From: Limosilactobacillus gorillae
GTDB lineage: Bacteria > Bacillota > Bacilli > Lactobacillales > Lactobacillaceae
Assembly (NCBI RefSeq): GCF_001293735.1
Contig: NZ_BCAH01000007.1
Location: 1-64,000, forward strand
DNA: 64,000 bases
Direction: 5' to 3'
Below, in pieces: positions 15,651 to 23,546 of the stretch. The notes beneath the pieces were generated by a model. It did no database searches, had not been told where the DNA came from, and saw only the letters and a program-made list of their open reading frames with translations. The position numbers were made by a program, and so were the translations under genes. Within the stretch, counting starts at the first letter, position 1. Each line of letters begins with the position of its first letter.

Positions 15651-17147
15651 ATGGACGAACAACGTTCAGATAAGGAAATCAGGACTGCCAGTTTGGTACT
15701 GATGATCTTTTCGTCAATTTTTGGTTTTAGTAACTCGCTGACAGCCTACTATCAAATGGGCTACGCAAGTATGATCTGGTATATCGTAACCGCCATCCTA
15801 TTCTTTCTCCCGTCGGCAATGATGTTTGCTGAATATGGGGCCTCCTTTAAGGCCGCCCGGGGTGGGATTTTCTCTTGGATGCGGGGGTCGGTCGGTGAAA
15901 AACCGGCCTTCATCGGGACCTTTATCTGGCTAGCTGCCTGGGTGGTCTGGCTGGTATCTTCCACCCAGTATTTTTTGGTGTCCTGTTCAACCCTGCTCTT
16001 CGGTAGCGACAAGACTCAGACCTGGCACCTCTTTGGGCTGGGGGCCAACCAGACCTTAGGGATCATGGAAATTGCCTTTTTAGCCGTTGTTACATACTTA
16101 GCTAGTCGTGGAATTGATAAGATTGCCAAGGTAACCTCAATCTGTGGGGTCTTCACCCTGGGGATCGCGGCCGTCTTTATTCTGGCTTCGCTGGTGATCT
16201 GGATCATGGATCACGGAGCCACGGCCGAACCGGTAACGGCGGTCAACTTTGTCCGGTCGCCCAATAGCGCCTTTGTGACGCCGATCGCCGTTATTTCCTT
16301 CATCGTCTACGCTCTCTTTGCTTACGGGGGCCTAGAAACGATGGCCGGGGTGATTGATTCGGTTCATAAGCCGGAAAGGACCTTCCCTAAGGCCTTAATC
16401 ATCGGGATGGTGATCATGACTATGCTGTACATCATTGCCATTTTTATGTGTGGGGTTACCACCAACTGGCATGCGGTGCTAGGAAAGAAAAACGTCGACC
16501 TGGCCAATGTCGAGTATGTCTTGATCAATAACATGGGCTTAGTCTTTGGGCACCACCTCGGACTCAGCCATGCCGCTTCACTTACCCTTGGTCGGGTTTT
16601 TTCACAGATTACCGCCTTGTCCGACGTCTTCGGGGGGCTAGGGGCCGCCTTTGTTATGACTTACTCACCGATCAAGTCCTTCGTTGAAGGGTGCGACCCG
16701 CGCCTGTTGCCTAAAAAACTGACCAGTTTAAATAAGTACCGGATGCCGGCCTTTGCCATGTGGATGCAGATGATTGTGGTTTCCGTGATCGTCTTCTTCA
16801 TCACCTTTGGGGGGAGCACGGCAGCCTCTTTCTACACGATCCTGACCGACATGATGAATGTTTCATCATCGGCACCGTACTTGTTCTTAATCGGGGCGTT
16901 CCCCTTTTTCAAAATGAAAAAGGGTCTCGATCGTCCCTTCGTCTTTTACAAGAGTATGACTACCACCTGGGTGGTCACGGCAATAGTTTGGCTCGTGATC
17001 GCCGTGGGGATTGTCTTTACCTGTGTTCAGCCGCTCTTAGAGGGCGATTGGGTAACGGCCTTTTGGACCGCCTTTGGGCCAGTTTTCTTTGGTGTCGTGG
17101 CCTGGATCTTCTACAACCGTGCTGAACGAATGCACGTCTTAGACTAA
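15651..17147 (+). CDS. yjeM: APC-family amino acid transporter, YjeM type
   Basis: The product is 498 aa with about 12 membrane segments. The start SDKEIRTASLVLMIFSSIFGFSN and the AEYGASFKAARGGIFSWM stretch match the glutamate/GABA-type transporter YjeM group of the APC superfamily. It probably exchanges or imports an amino acid; the substrate is not known even for the Escherichia coli relative. ATG 15651 is preceded by AGGGGA about 11 bases upstream, and TATAAT at 15611-15616 is a fair -10. It is monocistronic, with a terminator downstream. Confidence 0.88.
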   Translation: MDEQRSDKEIRTASLVLMIFSSIFGFSNSLTAYYQMGYASMIWYIVTAILFFLPSAMMFAEYGASFKAARGGIFSWMRGSVGEKPAFIGTFIWLAAWVVWLVSSTQYFLVSCSTLLFGSDKTQTWHLFGLGANQTLGIMEIAFLAVVTYLASRGIDKIAKVTSICGVFTLGIAAVFILASLVIWIMDHGATAEPVTAVNFVRSPNSAFVTPIAVISFIVYALFAYGGLETMAGVIDSVHKPERTFPKALIIGMVIMTMLYIIAIFMCGVTTNWHAVLGKKNVDLANVEYVLINNMGLVFGHHLGLSHAASLTLGRVFSQITALSDVFGGLGAAFVMTYSPIKSFVEGCDPRLLPKKLTSLNKYRMPAFAMWMQMIVVSVIVFFITFGGSTAASFYTILTDMMNVSSSAPYLFLIGAFPFFKMKKGLDRPFVFYKSMTTTWVVTAIVWLVIAVGIVFTCVQPLLEGDWVTAFWTAFGPVFFGVVAWIFYNRAERMHVLD

Positions 17148-17153
17148 AAAAGT

Positions 17154-17181
17154 AGCTCCCGTTTTAGTGCGGGAGCTTTTG
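17154..17181 (+). terminator. Terminator after the YjeM-like gene
   Basis: AGCTCCCG (17154-17161) pairs with CGGGAGCT (17170-17177), followed by T4. Confidence 0.85.
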
Positions 17182-17235
17182 TTTACTGTCAAATTTGTTC
17201 AAATAAGATAAGCGAATAGAAAGGAAGAGCGATCA

Positions 17236-17406
17236 ATGGTTAAATGGAAATGGGGCAAGCAACGGTTACGAGAAACCCTGATATCGATACTACAGATTTT
17301 CGCATCCGAAGATGATTATATCCGTAACGGACAGGCACGTCGTCACACTAAGTATGGTGATGTTGATCGTAATAATAACTTGATAAACGATGATCAGGCA
17401 AAATGA
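17236..17406 (+). CDS. Small basic hypothetical protein, 56 aa
   Basis: Begins MVKWKWGKQRLRETLISILQ and continues with a polar half rich in D, N and R. GAAAGGAAGAG about 5 bases before ATG is a good ribosome site. The 3' end overlaps the convergent gene at 17394 by 13 bases. No family is recognised. The amphipathic N-terminal helix and overlap are the only clues. Confidence 0.45.
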   Translation: MVKWKWGKQRLRETLISILQIFASEDDYIRNGQARRHTKYGDVDRNNNLINDDQAK

Positions 17407-18005
17407 GCAATCATTTCAGCGGGACTTTCGATCCGGGGGTTGTCATCCCAGATGTCTTCATCGATGAAGGTATCAGCAACGTCCCAGTAGGCTTCTAACA
17501 GGGCTGCTCCCGTGTGGGATAAGAGGAGCTGACCGTCACGAAAGCGGGTTAGTAACCACTTATGCGCTCGTTGAGCTAGTAGGGTGGTTTCTAAAAGCGG
17601 GGGAAGTGGTGTGGCCGTAGCACAGAGCAGGTGCTCTTGGCCAACCAGGTAAATTCCGTCACTTTGGCTAAGCTTTTCAACGAGGGCCAGGGCCACAAAG
17701 TCGTGGTAGGTTAATCGATAACCAGCACCAGGGACTAGAAGGGCCTTGTTAAGTGCTGAGGTGAGTGCCCGCTTACCTTCAAAGGATCGCAAGTTGAACT
17801 CGATCAGATCGTTCGCTGGGTGGGCGTTAGGATGGTAAGATAAACGGAGATTGAAAACGGTACCATCCTTTAGGAGGGTGAAGTACAAGCTCTCGCTTCC
17901 CCGCGACTGATGGCAGGTTAGCAGGGTAAAATCCCGGGGGAGATTATTTTCGACCTGACGTTGAATAGTGGTTTGCCACGATGTGGGGGATGGTTGTTCA
18001 GACAT
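17394..18005 (-). CDS. Hypothetical protein, 203 aa
   Basis: I do not recognise the family. It is a soluble protein with an N-terminal strand-rich half (DFTLLTCHQSRGSESLYFTL, GTVFNLRLSYHP) and a helical C-terminal half (ALALVEKLSQSDG, QRAHKWLLTRF), and an acidic end (FIDEDIWDDNP). There is no signal peptide. The strong site AAAAAGGAGG lies 6 bases before ATG 18005. It diverges from the PPK2 gene, with only 70 bases between the starts. Confidence 0.82.
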   Translation of the reverse strand: MSEQPSPTSWQTTIQRQVENNLPRDFTLLTCHQSRGSESLYFTLLKDGTVFNLRLSYHPNAHPANDLIEFNLRSFEGKRALTSALNKALLVPGAGYRLTYHDFVALALVEKLSQSDGIYLVGQEHLLCATATPLPPLLETTLLAQRAHKWLLTRFRDGQLLLSHTGAALLEAYWDVADTFIDEDIWDDNPRIESPAEMIAHFA

Positions 18006-18076
18006 GGCGACCTCCTTTTTAGCATAGTTGTTGTTTACCGTAAGTGTAACAAGCTTTTTAGAATGGGGGAAGTAGA

Positions 18077-18955
18077 GTGGACTATCGTCAGTATCGTTAT
18101 CGTGATGATCAATTTGAGATTAAAGAGGCGCCAACAAGGGTTGACCTGGGCCTTACCACTGAGGAATTAAAAAAGCGGGTTCGCGACTGCACTAAGCGGC
18201 TAAGCGAACTGCAAAAGGTTCTCTACGCCCAACGGACTTATGGAGTGATCATTATTCTCCAGGCCATGGACGCCGCCGGTAAGGATAGTATGATTGCCCA
18301 CGTCTTTTCCGGGGTCAACCCAGTGGGGGTTAAGGTTGCTAACTTTAAGCAACCTAACTCGACAGAGATCTTGCACGATTATCTCTGGCGGATTAACCAA
18401 CAGCTTCCGGAACGGGGACAGATCGGGATCTTTAACCGTTCCTATTACGAAGACGTCTTGATCACCCGGGTTCACCCGGAGATCCTGGTCGGTGAACACT
18501 TGCCCAACATCGAAAGGGTCAAAGATATCAAGGAAAGCTTTTACACGGGCCGTTACCAGGACCTCAGAAATTACGAAGCCTACTTGACCCGTAACGGATT
18601 TAAGATCCTAAAGTTCTTTTTGCATGTTTCCAAAGAAGAGCAGGGCGCTCGCTTTGCTTCCCGGATTGAAATTCCGGATAAGAACTGGAAATTCTCGGCT
18701 GCTGACATTCGTGAACATCAGTATTGGGATCAGTACCAAGCTGCCTACCAAAAGGTGATTCAAAATACGGCAACCAAGGACAGCCCCTGGTATGTGATTC
18801 CATCGGATGATAAGTGGACCTCACGCTATATTGTGGCAAGTGCTTTGGTTGACCAGATTTCACGTCTCCCGTTGGCGTACCCATTGGTCACCAAGGATGA
18901 GAAGAAGGAATTAAAAGAAGCCCTTAAGGAACTAAAGAAGGGTAACCAAGTTTAA
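18077..18955 (+). CDS. Polyphosphate kinase 2 family protein
   Basis: The product is 292 aa, a single-domain PPK2. Walker A is in QAMDAAGKDSM, the Walker-B-like motif in FNRSYYEDVLITRVHPE, and the lid module includes FASRIEIPDKNWKFS. PPK2 enzymes move phosphate between inorganic polyphosphate and nucleotides, usually making ATP or GTP from polyphosphate. Start is GTG 18077 after GGGGGAAG. It precedes the LysR gene by 26 bases, so the two are likely one transcript. Confidence 0.93.
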   Translation: MDYRQYRYRDDQFEIKEAPTRVDLGLTTEELKKRVRDCTKRLSELQKVLYAQRTYGVIIILQAMDAAGKDSMIAHVFSGVNPVGVKVANFKQPNSTEILHDYLWRINQQLPERGQIGIFNRSYYEDVLITRVHPEILVGEHLPNIERVKDIKESFYTGRYQDLRNYEAYLTRNGFKILKFFLHVSKEEQGARFASRIEIPDKNWKFSAADIREHQYWDQYQAAYQKVIQNTATKDSPWYVIPSDDKWTSRYIVASALVDQISRLPLAYPLVTKDEKKELKEALKELKKGNQV

Positions 18956-18981
18956 CCATAACGAAATTGGGGGAGGTCATT

Positions 18982-19890
18982 ATGCTTTTAAAACAACTCG
19001 ACTACTTCATTAAGGTCGTTGAAAACCGCTCATTTACTAAAGCAGCGGCGGCCGCCTACATTTCGCAGTCAGCGATTTCCCAGCAAATTCAGGCCCTGGA
19101 AAATTCGCTGGGCGTTCAGCTCTTAGAACGCCGTAACCGTTCGTTTATTCTTACTTCAGCGGGAGAATACCTTTACCGCCACGCTCCAGATCTCTTGGAG
19201 TCGGCATCCCAACTGGAGTCTGCCACCAGCACCATCGGTCAACGCCAGCTGTCCAAGCTGACGGTGGGTTACCTGCGTGAGTATACTGGGTTCGACTTAG
19301 TTCGGGCCGTTAGTGTCTTCAACCAGCATTTTCCGAAGATTGAAATCGATCTAACACTGGGGAGCCATGAGGAGCTATATAACCTGCTTAAGGACGAAAA
19401 GGTCGACCTAATCTTCTCTGATCAGCGCCGGGCCCTATCTGAGGAATACGTTAACCGTAAGCTGGCCACCACGAATCTGATGGTCCTGTTCTCTAACCAC
19501 AACCCACTGTCCAATAAGAAGTCGATTGGCCGTTCAGACTTAACCGACCTGGCCTGTATCCTAATCGCTCCAGAAGAGCAGCAAGAAGAAGAAGCTAACT
19601 ATTACCGACAAACGATAGGGATTAAGAGCGAGTTTACCTTTGCTGCAACGATGGAGGAGGCGCACGTCATGGTGGCGGCCAACCGGGGCTACATGATTAC
19701 TGACCGGATGGGGGCCATCAGTTCCCACAATATCAACCTGCCGATGATCAAGGCGGTGCCTCTTTGCGGCGTCGGGGGAACCCTGGTTCACCGTGATTAT
19801 TACCTTTTCTGGCAGCAGGAGCGGACCACGCCGGCTACTGAGGAGTTTGCCAAAACACTTGAGCGTGAAATTGCAAAACTTGACGACTAA
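18982..19890 (+). CDS. LysR-family transcriptional regulator
   Basis: The product is 302 aa. The N-terminal helix-turn-helix reads FTKAAAAAYISQSAISQQIQ, followed by the linker helix and a periplasmic-binding-like effector domain. ATG 18982 follows GGGGGAGG; a 15-base in-frame extension is unlikely. It is co-directional and probably co-transcribed with PPK2, with no divergent target, so its regulon is not evident. The strong terminator at 19927 ends the unit. Confidence 0.92.
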   Translation: MLLKQLDYFIKVVENRSFTKAAAAAYISQSAISQQIQALENSLGVQLLERRNRSFILTSAGEYLYRHAPDLLESASQLESATSTIGQRQLSKLTVGYLREYTGFDLVRAVSVFNQHFPKIEIDLTLGSHEELYNLLKDEKVDLIFSDQRRALSEEYVNRKLATTNLMVLFSNHNPLSNKKSIGRSDLTDLACILIAPEEQQEEEANYYRQTIGIKSEFTFAATMEEAHVMVAANRGYMITDRMGAISSHNINLPMIKAVPLCGVGGTLVHRDYYLFWQQERTTPATEEFAKTLEREIAKLDD

Positions 19891-19926
19891 GTTAGTGCGT
19901 TGGTAGTGCTAAAGGAGTGGATAAAT

Positions 19927-19960
19927 AAGGAGGTTGCGACTAGTTTGTCGCAGCCTCCTT
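19927..19960 (+). terminator. Terminator after LysR gene
   Basis: 14-bp stem AAGGAGGTTGCGAC / GTCGCAGCCTCCTT with one mismatch. Confidence 0.8.
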
Positions 19961-19996
19961 ATCACTTTTGCTTATTGATCCAATTAAGAATTAGAA

Positions 19997-20026
19997 TTGT
20001 TAACTCGCCAGCGCCCCTAGTATGAT
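19997..20026 (+). promoter_or_regulatory. Promoter of the NAD(P)-binding protein gene
   Basis: TTGTTA (19997-20002), 18-base spacer, TATGAT (20021-20026). The upstream in-frame ATG at 20022 falls in the -10 box, which supports the start at 20055. Confidence 0.65.
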
Positions 20027-20054
20027 GGACAAAATTAAACGAGGTGATCAAAAA

Positions 20055-20654
20055 ATGACGAAGGTCTTAATTATTGGGGCAACCGGGACGCTGGGATCAG
20101 CAGCCCGCCAAACCCTTCTGAAGGAAACGGACGTAGAGTTAACCCTCTTTGCCCGCCACGCCAGCCGGATCAAGCCCACTCCGGGCCGGGAACGGGTTCT
20201 GAATGGATCGGTGACCGACTCAGTGGCTCTGGACGAGGCGGTGGCCGGCCAAGACTTTGTCTTCGCTGCTTTGAACGGGGATTTACCAACTTACGCTCAG
20301 GCAATTGTGGACGCCATGAAACGCCAGGGGGTTCACCGGCTGGCCTTCATCTCCTCGATGGGAATCTATGGTGAGTTACCGGCCCGCTTGGGGGGTGACG
20401 GGACCGTGGCACCGGTCTTACGTCCTTACCGCCGGGCGGCTGACATTGTAGCAAATTCGGGCCTAACCTACACCGTGATTCGACCTGGCTGGTTCACCGG
20501 GGGCCCAGTGAACTATGAACTAACCACCAAGGGGCAACCCTTTGGCGGCCACGATGTCTCAGTGGCCTCAATCGCTGACCTAGTTAAGCGTCTGATTATT
20601 GAACCAGGACTGGGTGAAAATGAGAGCCTGGGAATCAACACCCCCGGTAGTTAA
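20055..20654 (+). CDS. NAD(P)-binding Rossmann protein (atypical SDR, NmrA/YwnB-like)
   Basis: The product is 199 aa. The N-terminal dinucleotide-binding loop is VLIIGATGTLGSAARQ (GxxGxxG) and the acidic/basic strand end is FARHAS, where Arg favours NADP. The later strand FISSMGIYGELP and TVIRPGWFTGG match atypical SDRs that bind NAD(P)H and often act as redox sensors or quinone/flavin reductases. No catalytic YxxxK is obvious. ATG 20055 follows GAGGTGATC. The substrate is unknown. Confidence 0.88.
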   Translation: MTKVLIIGATGTLGSAARQTLLKETDVELTLFARHASRIKPTPGRERVLNGSVTDSVALDEAVAGQDFVFAALNGDLPTYAQAIVDAMKRQGVHRLAFISSMGIYGELPARLGGDGTVAPVLRPYRRAADIVANSGLTYTVIRPGWFTGGPVNYELTTKGQPFGGHDVSVASIADLVKRLIIEPGLGENESLGINTPGS

Positions 20655-20682
20655 TCCTGGACCGCTTTAAACGAGGATAAGT

Positions 20683-20729
20683 CAAACAAAAAAAGGTGTG
20701 ATGTTTTTTTATCACACCTTTTTTGTTTG
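20683..20729. terminator. Bidirectional terminator between the SDR gene and scrB
   Basis: About 19-bp stem CAAACAAAAAAAGGTGTGAT paired with ATCACACCTTTTTTGTTTG around a T-rich loop. Confidence 0.9.
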
Positions 20730-20741
20730 AGCATTAATTTG

Positions 20742-22217
20742 TTAACACGGCTTGATTGGCCATAAGGTCCCAGTAGCGTTGGTTGGGCTTAAGAAGGCTA
20801 CCTGGCCGTGGGACTGGTCAGCAAAGTAACGCAGCGTGGCAACTTGATAACCGTCGTTGACAAAGATTTCCATTAGGGAGTGATCAACGAAGAGGTCAAT
20901 CTTGAGGGACTGGTGAGCTGGGATGGTCAGGATACGGGTGGTACCGTGGTCTTCAGCAACTGGCTGGCCGGCCATGGCACGGTCAATCACCAACTGACCG
21001 TTTTCGGTATCAAAGTTCAAGAAGACCCCGTGTTCTTGTGCTTCGTCGCCAACTAAGAGTAGGCGGCCCTTTTGATCCTGTTCGATCGTGACCTGGAGTT
21101 CAAATTGCTGGCCGGCGTCTTCTTTGATCATGGTAGGAGTACCCGTAAACATGGTAGCCCGGTGAGTGTGGCGCAGATCGGCCATTGCTTTAACCGGAGT
21201 CTGGTAGAGGTGGCCGTTCTTGTAGTGGAGCTCCTTGACCTGGCTTATTACGTTGGCCCAGTTATTTTCGTCGGTTGGGTAGGTGGTGTCGGGTAGTCCG
21301 ACCCAAGAAACGGCGTAGGCGGTACCGTCTGGGGCATTGAAGGCTTGGGTGGCATAGACGTCAAAACCTTCATCCAGGTTGGTCATTTGTGGATCTGGAT
21401 TAACCAGTTGGGGCGCCGTCATATCAAACGAATCGGCAGTCAGGTACATGTTTGGGTAGATGTTTTGGTAGGAGGCCGTTGCTTGGTCCAAGCCCTGAGG
21501 GCAGAAAATCATTACGGCCCGGCCGTCGACATCAACGTAGTTGGGACATTCAACCATGTAGCCCAGGTCGCTTTGGCCGACGTTGACTTCACCAACTTCG
21601 TGCCAGCCCTCTTCTAGCTGGGTGCTTTCCCAGAGATCAAAGGTCCCGACCTTGCCATCAGTCTTTTGCGCCCCTAAGAGGGCGTAGTAGTGACCGTCTT
21701 GTTCCAAGAGCTGGGGGTCGCGGAAGTGTTCGGTGAAGTGGGGCGGGTTGACGAAGAGAGGTTGAGCGAGCTTCTCAACCTGACCATTTTTGTTCATCCA
21801 TGCGCCAAGCTGGTAGGGAATTCGTTCCCAGTCTTTAGTCCGGTGGTTACCGGTGTACATCAAAAAGAGTCGGTTGCCAATCGCCTTGGCTGAACCGGAG
21901 TAGGCCCCGTGGCTATCAAACTCAGTGTCTGGGGCAACGGCAAGGCCGAGGTCTCGCCAGTGGACGAGGTCCTCGGAGACGGTGTGCATCCAGGACTTAA
22001 CCCCGTGCGTAGCTCCAAACGGGAAGGACTGGTAGAAGAGGTGCCAGAGGCCGTTAAAGTAGGAAAAACCATTCGGGTCATTCAAAAGCCCCGAGCTAGG
22101 GTGTAAGTGGTAGCGCACCTGCTTGGGGTCGGTTGCGGCCTGTCGTTGCAGGTCCAAGAGGGTTTGGGCGCTGTACTGATCGTAAGATTGGTAACGTTGT
22201 TGGCGAGTCCATTCCAT
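20742..22217 (-). CDS. scrB: Sucrose-6-phosphate hydrolase (GH32)
   Basis: The product is 491 aa. The N-terminal five-blade propeller carries the nucleophile motif HPSSGLLNDPNGFSYF, the stabiliser FRDPQL and the acid/base ECPNY, followed by the C-terminal beta-sandwich (FVDHSLMEIFVNDG). It splits sucrose-6-phosphate, delivered by the PTS, into glucose-6-phosphate and fructose. Ribosome site AAAGGAG precedes ATG 22217. Its promoter carries a catabolite-response-like site. scrA is 1.3 kb away on the other strand. No ScrR repressor lies in the window. Confidence 0.95.
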   Translation of the reverse strand: MEWTRQQRYQSYDQYSAQTLLDLQRQAATDPKQVRYHLHPSSGLLNDPNGFSYFNGLWHLFYQSFPFGATHGVKSWMHTVSEDLVHWRDLGLAVAPDTEFDSHGAYSGSAKAIGNRLFLMYTGNHRTKDWERIPYQLGAWMNKNGQVEKLAQPLFVNPPHFTEHFRDPQLLEQDGHYYALLGAQKTDGKVGTFDLWESTQLEEGWHEVGEVNVGQSDLGYMVECPNYVDVDGRAVMIFCPQGLDQATASYQNIYPNMYLTADSFDMTAPQLVNPDPQMTNLDEGFDVYATQAFNAPDGTAYAVSWVGLPDTTYPTDENNWANVISQVKELHYKNGHLYQTPVKAMADLRHTHRATMFTGTPTMIKEDAGQQFELQVTIEQDQKGRLLLVGDEAQEHGVFLNFDTENGQLVIDRAMAGQPVAEDHGTTRILTIPAHQSLKIDLFVDHSLMEIFVNDGYQVATLRYFADQSHGQVAFLSPTNATGTLWPIKPC

Positions 22218-22249
22218 GGTAAAAGTACTCCTTTAGTAAAATTACTCTT

Positions 22250-22279
22250 ATTTTAGAGTTGGGGCGCAACCGCTGTCAA
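22250..22279 (-). promoter_or_regulatory. scrB promoter with cre-like site
   Basis: Minus-strand TTGACA (22274-22279), 18-base spacer, TAAAAT (22250-22255). A cre-like sequence CGCAACCGCTGTCA (22266-22279), one mismatch from the CcpA consensus, overlaps the -35, so CcpA would block it in glucose. Confidence 0.65.
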
Positions 22280-22364
22280 TTGATTATTAGCTTTTCAAAA
22301 AATGATCAACGCCGTTTTGGATGCGCACTATAATGAACGTAATTAGTCAAAAGGAGGAACTAAA

Positions 22365-23399
22365 ATGTTTGAACAAATTCCGGCTACCATGAAGGCCTGG
22401 GCTGTCAAAAGTCCGGCACCGATCGAAAGTGTTCCTTGCCCCTTGCAACTAGTTGAAAAACCAGTTCCGAGCCCAAAGGCCGGGGAGGTATTGGTGAAAG
22501 TTTTGGCCTGTGGGGTCTGTCATACTGATCTGCATGTTGCAGAAGGAGACCTACCGGTTCACCAGCCAAACGTCACTCCGGGTCACGAAATTGTTGGCCG
22601 GGTAGTTCAGTTGGGCCTGGAGTGTCAGCGGTTTGAAGTCGGTGATCGGATCGGAATTCCCTGGTTTCGTTACGCTTGCGGTGTTTGCCGTTACTGCCGG
22701 TCTGGGCGTGAAAACCTCTGCCCAAACTCTAAGTACACCGGTTGGGACCATGATGGTGGCTACGCTGAGTACGTAACCGTACCGGAGGGCTTTGCATACC
22801 GGATTCCAGCACGTTATAAGAGTACGGAGGCGGCCCCGCTTCTTTGCGCTGGTATCATTGGCTACCGGGCCCTCTTACGGGCTAACGTTCCTGCCGGTGG
22901 CCGCCTAGGCTTATACGGCTTCGGTGGTTCGGCGCACCTGGCGGCTCAGCTGGCGATTAAGCAGGGGGTGGAGGTGCATGTCTTTACCCGGGGAAAGGAT
23001 GCCCAAAAATTTGCCCTGGAATTGGGGTGTGCCTCGGCCCAGGGGGCTTATGATTGCTCACCAGTACCGTTGGACTCGGCAATTCTTTTCTCACCGGCTG
23101 GGGAAATGGTACCCAATGCCCTGGCCAACCTGGCCCCTAGTGGGACGCTAGCCTTGGCTGGTATTTACCTAAGTGACGTGCCCAGCCTAAACTACCAGGA
23201 TCACCTTTTCCACGAAAAAACGGTCACCAGTGTTGAATCCAACACTCGCCAAGATGGCGAGGAGTTTTTGAGGCTGGCTGACCGGCTGGGGATCACGCCA
23301 ACGGTCACCCCGGTGACATTTGACCAGGCTGACCAGGTTCTGAAATGGGTTGCTAGAGGAAATATTGATGGCGCTTACGTGCTTGAAATGCCGTCATAG
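22365..23399 (+). CDS. Zinc-dependent alcohol dehydrogenase (MDR family)
   Basis: The product is 344 aa. The catalytic zinc site is CGVCHTDLH with GHEIVG, and the structural zinc loop has four Cys in CGVCRYCRSGRENLCPN. The Rossmann loop is YGFGGSAHLAAQLA, unusual in having G-F-G-G-S in place of GxGxxG. It would reduce aldehydes or oxidise alcohols with NAD(P). AAAGGAGG lies before ATG 22365 and TATAAT at 22329-22334. It sits between scrB and scrA on the scrA strand; a direct tie to sucrose use is not evident. Confidence 0.93.
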   Translation: MFEQIPATMKAWAVKSPAPIESVPCPLQLVEKPVPSPKAGEVLVKVLACGVCHTDLHVAEGDLPVHQPNVTPGHEIVGRVVQLGLECQRFEVGDRIGIPWFRYACGVCRYCRSGRENLCPNSKYTGWDHDGGYAEYVTVPEGFAYRIPARYKSTEAAPLLCAGIIGYRALLRANVPAGGRLGLYGFGGSAHLAAQLAIKQGVEVHVFTRGKDAQKFALELGCASAQGAYDCSPVPLDSAILFSPAGEMVPNALANLAPSGTLALAGIYLSDVPSLNYQDHLFHEKTVTSVESNTRQDGEEFLRLADRLGITPTVTPVTFDQADQVLKWVARGNIDGAYVLEMPS

Positions 23400-23443
23400 C
23401 GGGCTTGCGATGAGCTTACGAATGGTAACGATTTCTAAATGTA

Positions 23444-23511
23444 TGTCAAACGGTTGACAATTCCGAATAGTCCTGTATGATTAGTAATGCAGAAAAACGC
23501 TTTCAAAGCGT
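23444..23511 (+). promoter_or_regulatory. scrA promoter with two palindromic operators
   Basis: TTGACA (23454-23459), 16-base spacer, TATGAT (23476-23481). A near palindrome TGTCAAACGGTTGACA (23444-23459) with a central CG, as LacI-family sites have, covers the -35. A perfect palindrome ACGCTTTCAAAGCGT (23497-23511) lies just after the start point and has a cre-like core. Repression by a ScrR/LacI-type protein plus CcpA is inferred. Confidence 0.65.
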
Positions 23512-23546
23512 ACATATTATTAATACTTACAGATGGAGGAAAGATT

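Noticed and set aside
15651-17147. GadC-type glutamate/GABA antiporter
   Set aside because: Sequence is closer to the YjeM group, and no glutamate decarboxylase gene is nearby.
20022-20054. Earlier start of the NAD(P)-binding protein gene
   Set aside because: It falls in the -10 box (20021-20026) of the promoter, so it would not be translated.
23487-23546. Earlier start of scrA
   Set aside because: It overlaps the operator palindrome at 23497-23511; GGAGGAAAG sits before ATG 23547.
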